NCBI GenBank assembly: GCA_017393285.1
Contig: JAFORL010000193.1
Location: 1 to 40,366, forward strand
Direction: 5' to 3'
DNA length: 40,366 nt
DNA from: Lachnospiraceae bacterium
Lineage (GTDB): Bacteria > Bacillota > Clostridia > Lachnospirales > Lachnospiraceae
How positions within the stretch are numbered: the stretch's first letter is position 1; every line of letters begins with the position of its first letter. The translations under genes were made by a program, and so were the position numbers. The notes under the pieces are model-generated. The model ran no database searches. It worked only from the letters and a program-made list of their open reading frames with translations, and was not told where the DNA came from. Below, piece after piece: positions 9,209 to 18,197 of the stretch.

Positions 9209-10225
9209 CTACTCATTATCCTCTAAGAGAATGTTTTCTTTTATTTTCTCATTAATATTCTGTGTCTTAAATAAAGAACATTGAATAATTGAGTTCTTCA
9301 CTTCATTACTTGTGGCACTTCCATGTGTTTTGACAACCAAACCGTTCAAACCTAACATAGGTGCTCCACCATATTGACTTGCATCAAATTGTTTTAAAGT
9401 CTTTTTCAAACCTGATTTTGCCAGCATACCACCCAGCATGCTAAATATGTTAGAACGAAATCCTGTTTTCACTTTAGACAATAACGCAACTGCCAAGCCT
9501 TCATACAGCTTCAAAATAACATTTCCTACAAATGCTTCACACACAATCACATCTGCCTTACCGTACGGAATCTCTCTCGCCTCAATACTGCCTATAAAAT
9601 TGATATTCTTACAATTCTTAAGCATCGGAAATGCTTCTTTTACAAGTAAATTCCCTTTTTCTTCTTCTGCTCCAATATTCACGATTGCTACACGTGGATT
9701 TGAAACTCCCACTACATTCTCCATATAAATGGACCCCATTTGCGCAAATTGCAACAAATGCGATGCTCTGGCATCTACATTTGCCCCACAATCAACCAAA
9801 AGAGAAACACCATTATTCGTCGGAATCAAAGGTGCCAAAGGTGCCCGATCAATTCCTTTAATCCTTCCGGCAATCAATTGTCCACCTACTAAAATAGCAC
9901 CTGTGCTACCCGCAGAAACAAAAGCATCCGCCTGACCATTCTTCACCAAATTCATAGCAACTACAATAGATGATTCTTTCTTTTTTCTGATTGCCATCAC
10001 AGGTGCTTCCTCATTTGTAATCACATCCGGCGCATGCACGACCTGAATACGATTTTCATCATAGGTATACTTCTTCAATTCGTTTTCAATGCTTTCCTGC
10101 TTGCCAACAAGAAAAACGAATATATTCTCTTGCAAGGTAATCGCCTCAACAGCACCTTTCACTACTTCTGCCGGAGCATAATCTCCACCCATAGCATCTA
10201 GTGCCACTTTAACTAAATCTGACAT
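9209..10225 (-). CDS. plsX: Phosphate acyltransferase PlsX
   Basis: PlsX converts acyl-ACP to acyl-phosphate, the donor used by PlsY for the first step of phospholipid synthesis. It acts at the inner face of the membrane. The 338 residues match the family, with the N-terminal [12 protein letters not shown], the SAGSTGAIL segment and the C-terminal [10 protein letters not shown] region all present. It leads the plsX-acpP pair. A candidate promoter lies upstream between it and cheR, and an AAGGGTG ribosome binding site precedes the ATG. I looked for a FapR operator and saw no convincing one. Confidence 0.96.
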   Translation of the reverse strand: MSDLVKVALDAMGGDYAPAEVVKGAVEAITLQENIFVFLVGKQESIENELKKYTYDENRIQVVHAPDVITNEEAPVMAIRKKKESSIVVAMNLVKNGQADAFVSAGSTGAILVGGQLIAGRIKGIDRAPLAPLIPTNNGVSLLVDCGANVDARASHLLQFAQMGSIYMENVVGVSNPRVAIVNIGAEEEKGNLLVKEAFPMLKNCKNINFIGSIEAREIPYGKADVIVCEAFVGNVILKLYEGLAVALLSKVKTGFRSNIFSMLGGMLAKSGLKKTLKQFDASQYGGAPMLGLNGLVVKTHGSATSNEVKNSIIQCSLFKTQNINEKIKENILLEDNE

Positions 10226-10317
10226 TTACAGCCATCACCCTTCTCCAATTAAATTAATGATTATGGTATTAAAAGCAGAGAACTTCTGCCACAATCCCAT
10301 GATTATTTCTACAAACA

Positions 10318-10346
10318 AATATACTAGATATCCATATAAAAATCAA
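10318..10346 (-). promoter_or_regulatory. Candidate promoter for plsX-acpP
   Basis: On the minus strand TTGATT, a 17-base spacer and TATATT lie between the cheR stop and plsX, leaving a leader of about 85 bases. Confidence 0.45.
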
Positions 10347-10354
10347 CCACAAAT

Positions 10355-11131
10355 TCAACTCTTGCAATAGAAAAATGAATGAATAGATTCAAATCCCAAC
10401 TCTTTTGGTTGTACCATCTGTTCTGTACTACCAACAAATAAAACTCCTTCCTTTTTCAAGGCATTGTTGAAGTTCTTGTATATTTCAATTTTGGCTTCTT
10501 CTGTAAAATAAATCATGACATTTCTACATACAATCAAATCACAATTTTGTGGATACGTATCCTTTAACAAATTATGTTGTTGGAACTTCACTCTTGATTT
10601 TACGGAATCAGAAATTGCATAAGTTCTATCATTTACTTTTTCAAAATATTTGTCAATAAATTCCTTTGGCAAGGTCTTCAAACTCTTATCAACATATAAA
10701 CCGGCTTTGGCCTTTTCAATAATCTGTTTATCAATATCTGTCGCTATAATTTCTATTTTATCCAATGGCATAAATTTGGACAAAAGCATAACTAAGGAAT
10801 ATGGCTCATCTCCTGTCGAACAGGCTGCACTCCATATCTTAAGTGGTTTGCCAAACTTTTGAAATAAGTCTGGTAAAACTGATTTTTCCAACAAATCCCA
10901 TTGATCTGGATTACGATAAAACTCCGATACATTAATTGTAAGATAATTTACAAATTCTTCGAATTTTTCCTTGTCTCCCTGAATCAATTTCACATATTCC
11001 TGATAGCTGTGAATACCATTCTTTGTAATCAAGGTATCGATTCTTCGTTTCATCTGTCTTTCCTTATAGGCATTCAAATCTATCTTCGTTAATTGAAATA
11101 TGTCTTTCTTAAATACTTCATATCCTTCCAT
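10355..11131 (-). CDS. cheR: Chemotaxis protein methyltransferase CheR
   Basis: CheR methylates glutamates of methyl-accepting chemoreceptors using S-adenosylmethionine, setting adaptation. An N-terminal helical domain (about 1-80) is followed by a Rossmann methyltransferase domain with the SAM loop WSAACSTGDEPYSL and the later NLLKDTYPQ...VCRNVMIYF segment typical of CheR. I place the start at the ATG at 11131, giving 258 residues, because AGGGGGT sits eight bases before it. An ATG six codons upstream has its purine run too close. It ends in TGA. No other chemotaxis genes are nearby, so it is an orphan here. A good promoter lies upstream. Confidence 0.94.
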   Translation of the reverse strand: MEGYEVFKKDIFQLTKIDLNAYKERQMKRRIDTLITKNGIHSYQEYVKLIQGDKEKFEEFVNYLTINVSEFYRNPDQWDLLEKSVLPDLFQKFGKPLKIWSAACSTGDEPYSLVMLLSKFMPLDKIEIIATDIDKQIIEKAKAGLYVDKSLKTLPKEFIDKYFEKVNDRTYAISDSVKSRVKFQQHNLLKDTYPQNCDLIVCRNVMIYFTEEAKIEIYKNFNNALKKEGVLFVGSTEQMVQPKELGFESIHSFFYCKS

Positions 11132-11182
11132 AATAATGACCCCCTTCATTTCCTTCGAACCAGCCCCATACCAGCTACTTTT

Positions 11183-11211
11183 ATTGTACTAAAATTCCTA
11201 TGATTTTTCAA
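11183..11211 (-). promoter_or_regulatory. Candidate promoter for cheR
   Basis: On the minus strand TTGAAA, a 17-base spacer and TACAAT lie about 50 bases before the chosen cheR start, just after the terminator of the upstream operon. Confidence 0.6.
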
Positions 11212-11250
11212 TACACATAATACCCTTTTCGCAAGAAGATGTATTTTCAT

Positions 11251-11286
11251 CGAAAGAAAAAGGAGAGATAACACGTACCTCTCCTT
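11251..11286 (-). terminator. Terminator of the amidase-to-S1 operon
   Basis: On the minus strand AAGGAGAG and CTCTCCTT pair perfectly around an 11-base loop, followed by TTTTTCTTTCG. It lies about 80 bases after the S1-protein stop and before the cheR promoter. Confidence 0.8.
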
Positions 11287-11365
11287 CAACTCTATTATGA
11301 TATCATAGCGATTACAATTCGTTTCTCAAATGTGCACATGACACTAAAATTGCAATCTTCCTTTA

Positions 11366-12439
11366 TTATTCTTCTGTAGCTTCTGTATCGTTATCTAACG
11401 CTTTTACACTTAAGCTGATCTTCTTGTCATCTCCGTTGAAGTCAACAACCTTAGCTGTTACTTGTTCACCAATCTTCAATACATCAGCTGGTTTTTCAAC
11501 GTGATCTCTTGAAATCTGTGATACATGCAATAAAGCATCGATACCAGGCTCTAATTCGATAAATGCACCAAAATCTGTCATTCTTGCAACAGTACCTGTT
11601 ACTTCTGTACCAACTGCATATTTGTCAGCAGCTGTCATCCATGGATTTTGATCATCAAATTTTAAACTTAATGCAATCTTCTCGCCTTGGATATCTTTGA
11701 TTAATACCTTAACAACATCTCCAACTTTGAACAACTTCTTAGGGCTTTCTACACGTCCCCATGACATTTCAGAAATATGAAGAAGACCATCTGCTCCACC
11801 TAAATCAATAAATGCACCAAAATCAGTTACATTTTTTACAGTTCCTTCTACTGTCATACCAACAGAAATCTTTTCGAATAATTCTTTTTGTAATTTTTTC
11901 TTTTCTGCTACTAATAACTGTTTGCGGTCACCAATGATTCTTCTTCTCTTTGGATTGAATTCTGTTACTACAAATTCAATTTCTTGACCAGCATACTTAG
12001 AAAGGTTCTTTTCATAAGTATCTGAAACCAAACTAGCAGGAATAAAGATTCTTGCTTCTTCGATTACAACTGTTAATCCGCCTTCTAATACAGCAGATAC
12101 TGGTGCCTTCAATACTTCTTGATTATTGAATGCTTCTTCAATTCTCTTGTTACCCTTTTCAGCTGCTAATCTCTTGTAAGTTAATAATACTTGACCTTCT
12201 CCATCATTTACTTTAAGGACTTTTGCTTCCATCTTGTCGCCAACATTTACAACAGTTGTTAAATCAACATTTGGAGTGTTACTGTATTCATTTCTTGTGA
12301 TGATACCGTCTGCTTTGTAGCCGATATTTAAGATGATTTCATCTTCTTTCACACTAATGACTGTCCCTTCCACAATCTGACCATTATTGATTGTTTTATC
12401 AAATTCGTTTAATAATTGTTCAAAGCTCTGTTCTGACAT
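11366..12439 (-). CDS. S1 RNA-binding domain protein (ribosomal S1-like)
   Basis: This 357-residue protein carries four S1 (OB-fold) repeats at about 19-86, 100-170, 192-260 and 277-346. The last two are the best conserved (GTVKNVTDFGAFIDLGGADG and GTVARMTDFGAFIELEPGID). S1-type proteins bind single-stranded RNA and help mRNA onto the ribosome. In many Clostridia this module is fused to IspH as one polypeptide. Here it is a separate gene whose AAGGAGG site and ATG lie inside the end of ispH, overlapping it by 31 bases in another frame, so translation is probably coupled. It could be called rpsA, but low-GC Gram-positive S1 proteins are shorter and not clearly equivalent to E. coli S1. Confidence 0.9.
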   Translation of the reverse strand: MSEQSFEQLLNEFDKTINNGQIVEGTVISVKEDEIILNIGYKADGIITRNEYSNTPNVDLTTVVNVGDKMEAKVLKVNDGEGQVLLTYKRLAAEKGNKRIEEAFNNQEVLKAPVSAVLEGGLTVVIEEARIFIPASLVSDTYEKNLSKYAGQEIEFVVTEFNPKRRRIIGDRKQLLVAEKKKLQKELFEKISVGMTVEGTVKNVTDFGAFIDLGGADGLLHISEMSWGRVESPKKLFKVGDVVKVLIKDIQGEKIALSLKFDDQNPWMTAADKYAVGTEVTGTVARMTDFGAFIELEPGIDALLHVSQISRDHVEKPADVLKIGEQVTAKVVDFNGDDKKISLSVKALDNDTEATEE

Positions 12440-13269
12440 GCTGTTTGAACCTCCTTAATAATATTATTTGGGGTTGATGCCCCTGCTGTAATACCTACGC
12501 TACGAAACGACTGGAACGCGTCCAAATCTAAGTTAACAAGTGTCTGTATATAGTAAGTATTCTCACATTCTTTTTTACATATCTCATACAACTTCTGCGT
12601 GTTGGAACTAGACTGTCCACCAATCACAATCATTGCATCCGAGACTTTTGCCAACTGCATCGCTTCACTTTGTCTCACTTCTGTAGCATTGCAAATTGTA
12701 TTCAAAGCAATTATATCATAACTCTTTTTTGAAATTTTTTCAACTAAATCTTGAAATTTCTTGTAATTAAATGTCGTTTGTGACACAATGCACACTTTTT
12801 TTCCTGGTTTTGGTTGATAAGCTTCTGCTTCCTCTGCCGTTTCAATCACAACTACATCCCCATTTCCCCAGCCTTTAATACCTTCCACTTCCGGATGTTT
12901 TGCGTTTCCAATAATCACAACTTCATATCCTTGTACGGAATGTTCTTGGACAATGTTATGAATTTTTTTTACAAAAGGACAGGTTGCATCTACAACCCTT
13001 ACGCCTCTCTCCTGTAAAATATCATAAATTTCCTTCGCCACACCATGCGAACGGATAATCACAGTTCCTTCCTGTATTTTTTTTAATTCCTCCACAGTAT
13101 GAATAACGGATACCCCTTTTTTACGAAGATCCTCTACCACTTCCTCATTATGAATAATAGGGCCGTAGGTGTATACCAGTTCTCCTTTTTCAGCTTCCGC
13201 ATATACCATATCAACAGCACGTTTTACACCAAAGCAAAATCCTGCGCTTTTTGCCAATGTAACTTCCAT
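12409..13269 (-). CDS. ispH: 4-hydroxy-3-methylbut-2-enyl diphosphate reductase
   Basis: IspH is the iron-sulfur enzyme of the last step of the MEP pathway, making IPP and DMAPP. The 286-residue product has its cluster cysteines in GFCFGV (C12), DATCPFV (about 97) and NTICNAT (about 192), with the IRSHGV and TQTTFN-like segments (SQTTFN) also present. It is 65 bases after cmk. It ends inside the S1-protein gene, so this genome has the separated form of the IspH-S1 pair that is often fused in Clostridia. Its last residues QNRALNNY do not extend the enzyme domain. Confidence 0.96.
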   Translation of the reverse strand: MEVTLAKSAGFCFGVKRAVDMVYAEAEKGELVYTYGPIIHNEEVVEDLRKKGVSVIHTVEELKKIQEGTVIIRSHGVAKEIYDILQERGVRVVDATCPFVKKIHNIVQEHSVQGYEVVIIGNAKHPEVEGIKGWGNGDVVVIETAEEAEAYQPKPGKKVCIVSQTTFNYKKFQDLVEKISKKSYDIIALNTICNATEVRQSEAMQLAKVSDAMIVIGGQSSSNTQKLYEICKKECENTYYIQTLVNLDLDAFQSFRSVGITAGASTPNNIIKEVQTACQNRALNNY

Positions 13270-13334
13270 CTGTTCCTCCTTACATCCATCCTTTATGATG
13301 CTGCCTGCAAAGCGGGCAGGCCCATATACCTAAA

Positions 13335-13994
13335 TTAACACTTTTCCTTAAATGCAGCTATAATAGCGTCAACCACTTCTTCAATGGACATATCTGAACT
13401 ATCCACTAAAACTGCATCCTCTGCCTGCTTTAACGGAGCGATGGCACGATTCATATCCTGATGATCTCGGGCAATAATATCTTGCTCAATCACAGCCAAA
13501 TCACATGCAACACCTTTTTCTGTTAGCTCTTTATAACGACGATTGGCACGTTCTCTTGAAGATGCAGTTAAATAAATTTTTAAATCCGCATTTGGCAACA
13601 CATGTGTACCAATATCACGACCGTCCATAATTACATTCTCCGTTTTTGCCAATGCACGTTGTAAATCCAATAATTGTTCACGCACTGCACCTACCTTTGC
13701 TACGCAGGAAGCCATTTTTCCAACTTCTTCTGTTCTAATTAACCCACTGACATTTTTGTCATTCAAAAGTACCTGTTGTTCCCCATCTTCATAAACAATT
13801 TTTACATTTACGTCTTCTACCGCTTTGGCAATCATTGCTTCCTCTTCCAATTTGTTCTCTAACATATACAAGGCAATCGCTCTATACATTGCACCTGTAT
13901 CCACATAGATAAAACCTAATTTTTTTGCAACCCTTCTTGCGATTGTACTCTTTCCTGCCCCTGCAGGTCCATCAATTGCGATATTGTATGACAT
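13335..13994 (-). CDS. cmk: Cytidylate kinase
   Basis: Cmk phosphorylates CMP and dCMP to the diphosphates. The 219-residue product has the P-loop DGPAGAGKSTIA (8-19), the CMP-binding region VDTGAMYRAIA and the IMDGRDIGTHVLPNA segment conserved in bacterial CMP kinases. The gene lies 15 bases after the HI0933-type flavoprotein gene and before ispH, an order common in Clostridia where cmk, ispH and S1 travel together. Confidence 0.96.
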   Translation of the reverse strand: MSYNIAIDGPAGAGKSTIARRVAKKLGFIYVDTGAMYRAIALYMLENKLEEEAMIAKAVEDVNVKIVYEDGEQQVLLNDKNVSGLIRTEEVGKMASCVAKVGAVREQLLDLQRALAKTENVIMDGRDIGTHVLPNADLKIYLTASSRERANRRYKELTEKGVACDLAVIEQDIIARDHQDMNRAIAPLKQAEDAVLVDSSDMSIEEVVDAIIAAFKEKC

Positions 13995-14009
13995 ACTTCT
14001 GCCCCTTTC

Positions 14010-15245
14010 TTATTGTGCCGCCATTCCTGCCATATATGCAGTTGACCATGCAATTTGTAAATTATAACCACCGGTTAAAGCATCTAAATCCAGTACTTCA
14101 CCTGTAAAATACAAGCCCTGTACCAACAAGGATTCCATGGTGCCCGGATCCACTTCTTTCACTGCTATACCACCCCGTGTAATAATAGCTTCTTGAAAGC
14201 CTCTCACACCGCATATATGCATTTCCAAATTTTTGATTATATGAAGTAACTGTTTTCTTTCCTCTTTTGTAATAGAATGCACCGGTTTTTCCGGATCAAT
14301 ACCAGATAACTGAATCATCACCGGTATCATTTTTTTTGGTAGTAACTTGTCTAAACTATTTTTAAATTGCTTGTTCTGTGCTTCTTTAAAATCACGTAAT
14401 ATACGCTGATCCAGCTGTTCTTCCTGCAAGGCAGGTTTACAGTCGATAGACAATCGTAAATTCTCACCTTTTTCCAAGTAAGGCAAAACGTAACTACTAC
14501 CACTTAATACCAAAGGTCCACTGATACCAAAATGCGTGAATATCATTTCACCAAAGGAATCATAAATTTTCTTTTTTTCTGCGTAAATTTGCATTGCAAC
14601 ATTGCGCAGTGACAGACCTTGCATTTCCTTCACAAACGCTTCTGTAATTTCAAAAGGTACAAGTGCTGGTACACACTTTGTCACCTTATGTCCCATTTCT
14701 TTAGCAAAACGGTAGCCATCTCCTGTGGAACCTGTTACCGGATAAGACAAACCACCGGTAGCCACAATGGCTGAGCTACATGGAATACGTTCTACTTTTC
14801 CACCTTGTTCTACCTGAACAGCAACAACCCTACCTTGTGTTGCCTCTATTTTCTTCACTGTACTGTGATAATGCACTTTTACCTGTAAACGTTTTAATTC
14901 TCTTTGCAAACCTGCAATCACATCTGAAGACTTGTCCGAACACGGAAATACACGTTCTCCACGTTCTACTTTCAATGGCACTCCCAATTCTTCAAAAAAT
15001 TCCATGGTTTGTATATTATCAAACGTATAGAAGGCACTGTACAAAAACTTAGGATTTTTCATCACATTTCCAAATAATTGTTCCATATCTCCATGGTTGG
15101 TCACATTACATCTTCCTTTTCCTGTAATGTACAGCTTCTTTCCCAGCTTTTCATTTTTTTCAAAAAGATGTACGGTTTTTCCCATTCTGGCAGCTGTAAT
15201 AGCAGCCATCATCCCGGCAGGTCCACCGCCTATTACTGCTATCAT
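14010..15245 (-). CDS. HI0933/BaiN-family flavoprotein
   Basis: This 411-residue FAD-binding oxidoreductase opens with the dinucleotide fold IAVIGGGPAGMMAA, followed by LFEKNEKLGKKLYITGKGRCNVTN, the family hallmark. It ends with the second FAD contact GEVLDLDALTGGYNLQIAWSTA. The family includes HI0933, YhiN and BaiN. Its usual cellular role is unclear, although one gut member has been linked to bile-acid dehydroxylation. Start and pgsA stop share a base (TAATG), so the two are translationally coupled. I make no substrate claim. Confidence 0.9.
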   Translation of the reverse strand: MIAVIGGGPAGMMAAITAARMGKTVHLFEKNEKLGKKLYITGKGRCNVTNHGDMEQLFGNVMKNPKFLYSAFYTFDNIQTMEFFEELGVPLKVERGERVFPCSDKSSDVIAGLQRELKRLQVKVHYHSTVKKIEATQGRVVAVQVEQGGKVERIPCSSAIVATGGLSYPVTGSTGDGYRFAKEMGHKVTKCVPALVPFEITEAFVKEMQGLSLRNVAMQIYAEKKKIYDSFGEMIFTHFGISGPLVLSGSSYVLPYLEKGENLRLSIDCKPALQEEQLDQRILRDFKEAQNKQFKNSLDKLLPKKMIPVMIQLSGIDPEKPVHSITKEERKQLLHIIKNLEMHICGVRGFQEAIITRGGIAVKEVDPGTMESLLVQGLYFTGEVLDLDALTGGYNLQIAWSTAYMAGMAAQ

Positions 15246-15790
15246 TATTTTGTCTCCTTTAATACAGCACGATTCTTATAAATATAATCCACCAATGAAA
15301 CCACTGTCAACAAGGTTGCCAAGTAAATCAATCCTTGTTCCACATAAAAAATTGGTTTCCAAGGAAAATCAAAAATCAACAAAATCGACATCAACATTTG
15401 TGATATTGTCTTAAATTTTCCCCAATAGCTTGCTGCGATCACAACACCATTGTCCGATGCAACCAAGCGAAAACCACTAATTGCAAACTCTCTACTAATA
15501 ATCACAATGGCAACCCAGGCTGGAAAATGTAACTGTGGCATAGCAACAAAACAAATCAACGCCGCACAAACCAACAATTTATCAGCCAAAGGATCCATGA
15601 ACTTTCCAAAATTCGTAATCAAATTATATTTTCTTGCAATATGTCCATCCAATGCATCTGTAATACATGCTGCAACAAAGATTCCTCCTGCAATTGTATT
15701 ATGAAACGGAATTTGTTCCACCAACATACAAATCACAAAAAATGGAATTAGGATTACTCGTAAAACTGTAATTTTATTTGGTAAATTCAT
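15245..15790 (-). CDS. pgsA: CDP-diacylglycerol--glycerol-3-phosphate phosphatidyltransferase
   Basis: PgsA makes phosphatidylglycerol phosphate in the membrane. The CDP-alcohol phosphotransferase motif is complete: D-x2-DG-x2-AR-x8-G-x3-D-x3-D in TDALDGHIAR...FGKFMDPLAD. Several hydrophobic helices surround it. I choose the ATG at 15790 (MNLPNKITVLR, the conserved family beginning, 181 residues) with a GGGTG element five bases upstream. An ATG nine codons earlier (15817) and one at 15856 are possible, but they add a basic stretch unlike the family. It lies just after rimO. Confidence 0.92.
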   Translation of the reverse strand: MNLPNKITVLRVILIPFFVICMLVEQIPFHNTIAGGIFVAACITDALDGHIARKYNLITNFGKFMDPLADKLLVCAALICFVAMPQLHFPAWVAIVIISREFAISGFRLVASDNGVVIAASYWGKFKTISQMLMSILLIFDFPWKPIFYVEQGLIYLATLLTVVSLVDYIYKNRAVLKETK

Positions 15791-15833
15791 CTCTACACCC
15801 GCGCGTTTTTTGCGCATATCCTTTCTATATTTT

Positions 15834-17162
15834 CTATTCCCAAACGACCTGACCAATCAAGTCATATTCTTTGGCATCTGTCACTTGTACCTGTACCATT
15901 TCTCCAGACATCAGTTCATGATTACTATGTACAAAAATATAACCATCTACATTCGGTGCATCACGATAAGTTCTACCAATGAATACATTTTCTTCCGGCA
16001 ATTTGCCTTCAATCAACACCGTTAACTTTTTATATAACATTTCTTCTGCTGCCGCAAAAGCAATTTTTTGTTGTACTTGCATAATCTGATCACGTCTGGA
16101 CACTTTTATTTCTTCATCGATCTGTCCATCAAAAGTAGCTGCAGGTGTATCTTCTTCCGGAGAATATGTAAATACCCCAAGACGATCAAATTTCATTTTC
16201 TCTACAAAAGCAACCGCTTCTTCATGCTCCGCCTCTGTTTCTCCCGGAAATCCGGTAATCATGGTCGTACGAATACAAATATCAGGGATTTCCTGTCTTA
16301 ACTTCTCAACGATAGAAACGATTTCCTTTTGATTGGTGCGACGTCCCATATATCTTAATATTTCGTCTGCTCCATGCTGAATTGGCATATCAATGTAGTT
16401 ACAAATTTTTTCTTCTTCTTTCATAGTCTGGATTAATTCATCTGTGATTTCCTCAGGATAACAATACAACAATCGGATCCACTTCAATCCAGGAATCTCG
16501 CATAATTTATGCAAAAGTGTAGGTAACATCTTCTTCCCGTACAAATCGGTTCCATACACAGTGGTTTCCTGCGCTACCAAAATCAGCTCCACTATACCTT
16601 GTTTTACCAACTGTTGCGCTTCCTCCAGCAATCGTTCCATAGGTACACTGCGGTAATTTCCTCGAATACTTGGAATGATACAATAGGTACAACGTTTGTC
16701 ACAACCTTCTGCAATTTTCAAATAAGAAAAATAACCGCCTGTGGTATTCACACGTTTTGCAGATACTTCTGGAAATTGTTGTAATTCTTTATAATATTCC
16801 AAAGCATGTCCCTGCAAGGCTTCTGCAACTGCTTCACAAATTTTATCATAACTATTGGTTCCCAGGACCGCATCTACCTCTGGAATTTCCTTTCGAATAT
16901 CCTGCTGATAACGTTGTGCCAAACAACCCGTTACAATTAAAACCTTCAACTTTGCCGTTTTTTTCAATTCTGCCATTTCCAAAATAGTGTTGATACTTTC
17001 TTCTTTTGCATCTCCTATAAAACAGCAAGTATTTACTACAATTACATCCGCTTCCTGCTCATCATCTGTAATTTCATACTGTCTTTCACGAAGCAATCCC
17101 AACATTACCTCGCTATCTACCAAATTCTTATCGCATCCTAATGATACAAACAAAATTTTCAT
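15834..17162 (-). CDS. rimO: Ribosomal protein S12 methylthiotransferase RimO
   Basis: RimO adds a methylthio group to an aspartate of ribosomal protein S12 using radical SAM chemistry and a second iron-sulfur cluster. The N-terminal UPF0004 domain has its three cysteines in SLGCDKN, NTCCF and TGCLAQ. The radical SAM motif CDKRCTYC follows at about 153-160, with a C-terminal TRAM-like domain. The start at 17162 gives 442 residues, the normal length, with GGAGG ten bases upstream. A frame extension upstream adds unrelated residues. It follows folD by 14 bases. Confidence 0.94.
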   Translation of the reverse strand: MKILFVSLGCDKNLVDSEVMLGLLRERQYEITDDEQEADVIVVNTCCFIGDAKEESINTILEMAELKKTAKLKVLIVTGCLAQRYQQDIRKEIPEVDAVLGTNSYDKICEAVAEALQGHALEYYKELQQFPEVSAKRVNTTGGYFSYLKIAEGCDKRCTYCIIPSIRGNYRSVPMERLLEEAQQLVKQGIVELILVAQETTVYGTDLYGKKMLPTLLHKLCEIPGLKWIRLLYCYPEEITDELIQTMKEEEKICNYIDMPIQHGADEILRYMGRRTNQKEIVSIVEKLRQEIPDICIRTTMITGFPGETEAEHEEAVAFVEKMKFDRLGVFTYSPEEDTPAATFDGQIDEEIKVSRRDQIMQVQQKIAFAAAEEMLYKKLTVLIEGKLPEENVFIGRTYRDAPNVDGYIFVHSNHELMSGEMVQVQVTDAKEYDLIGQVVWE

Positions 17163-17176
17163 TTGGATCCTACCTC

Positions 17177-18025
17177 CTACTTGTCTTGCAATGCCACTGC
17201 TTCTACACAATTATGCATCAGCATGGCAATTGTCATTGGTCCAACGCCACCAGGAACCGGTGTAATTGCACTTGCTACTGGTTCAACATCAGCAAAATCG
17301 ACATCACCACACAACTTATTGTTCTCATCTCTATGAATTCCCACGTCAATCACTACAGCACCATCTTTTATATACTCTTTTGTAATAAATTTGGGTTTTC
17401 CAATTGCAACCACCAAAATATCTGCACGTTTTGTAACCTCTTTCAAATCCTGGGTTCTAGAATGACATACCGTAACGGTTCCATTCTCTCTCAGCAAAAG
17501 CAAAGCAACTGGTTTTCCCACAATATTGCTTCTTCCAACTATGACACATTCTTTTCCTGCAATATCAATATGGGAACGCTTTAACAACTGAATAATTCCA
17601 GCTGGCGTACAAGAAACAAAGCCAGGTTCTCCAATACAAAGTGCGCCTACACTTTGGGTATGAAATCCATCTACATCTTTTTCAGGTGCAATTTCATGTA
17701 TCACTGCATCTTCATCAATATGCTTTGGTAATGGCAACTGCACCAAAATACCATTTACATCTGTTCGTGCATTTAACTTTGCAATGAGCTCCAACAATTC
17801 TTCTTGGCTTGTACTTTCTTCCAACTCATATGCCAAAGAACGAATACCTACATAAGCACAAGCTTTTTTCTTATTTCCTACATATACAGTAGATGCAGGA
17901 TCTTGTCCCACTTGGATGACTGCTAAAGTTACTTCTTTTCCTTCTTTCTGATAGTCTGCCACTCTTTCTTTTACTTCATCTTTGATGGTAGCAGCTATTT
18001 TCTTTCCATCAATCAACAATGCCAT
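17177..18025 (-). CDS. folD: Bifunctional methylene-THF dehydrogenase/cyclohydrolase
   Basis: FolD interconverts 5,10-methylene-, methenyl- and 10-formyl-tetrahydrofolate, supplying one-carbon units. The 282 residues (start at 18025, with AGGTG six bases upstream) show YVGNKKKACAYVGI with the catalytic lysine region, QLPLPKH, the DVDGFH motif, the VGRSNIVGKPVALLL loop and the C-terminal PVPGGVGPMTIAML signature. An upstream in-frame ATG at 18058 adds 11 atypical residues and lacks a good ribosome binding site. Confidence 0.96.
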   Translation of the reverse strand: MALLIDGKKIAATIKDEVKERVADYQKEGKEVTLAVIQVGQDPASTVYVGNKKKACAYVGIRSLAYELEESTSQEELLELIAKLNARTDVNGILVQLPLPKHIDEDAVIHEIAPEKDVDGFHTQSVGALCIGEPGFVSCTPAGIIQLLKRSHIDIAGKECVIVGRSNIVGKPVALLLLRENGTVTVCHSRTQDLKEVTKRADILVVAIGKPKFITKEYIKDGAVVIDVGIHRDENNKLCGDVDFADVEPVASAITPVPGGVGPMTIAMLMHNCVEAVALQDK

Positions 18026-18081
18026 ATTTTCACCTAAACTTTCTTTATATCCATTCACGCGCTCTGCACATCAGTTATAAT

Positions 18082-18113
18082 GCAACAGTTCAACCAATTG
18101 GTCAAACCGTTAC
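18082..18113. repeat. 32-bp palindrome family, copy 2
   Basis: Left arm GCAACAGTTCAACC, loop AATT, right arm GGTCAAACCGTTAC, with 10 of 14 positions paired. It lies between the amidase and folD in the otherwise tight minus-strand gene string. Confidence 0.65.
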
Positions 18114-18197
18114 ATTATCATTACGTCTAACCATCATTTTATAACAGAACGCACCATTTGAAAAGTAAGAAATTTATTTTTTTATATTCACTTGCAA

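Noticed and set aside
12409..12439. Programmed frameshift joining ispH to the S1 gene
   Set aside because: The overlap has a strong ribosome binding site and ATG for the second gene and no slippery heptamer that I can see. Coupled initiation explains it more simply.
13301..13321. Terminator between cmk and ispH
   Set aside because: GCCTGC/GGCAGGC can pair, but no T run follows on either strand and the genes appear to be one operon.
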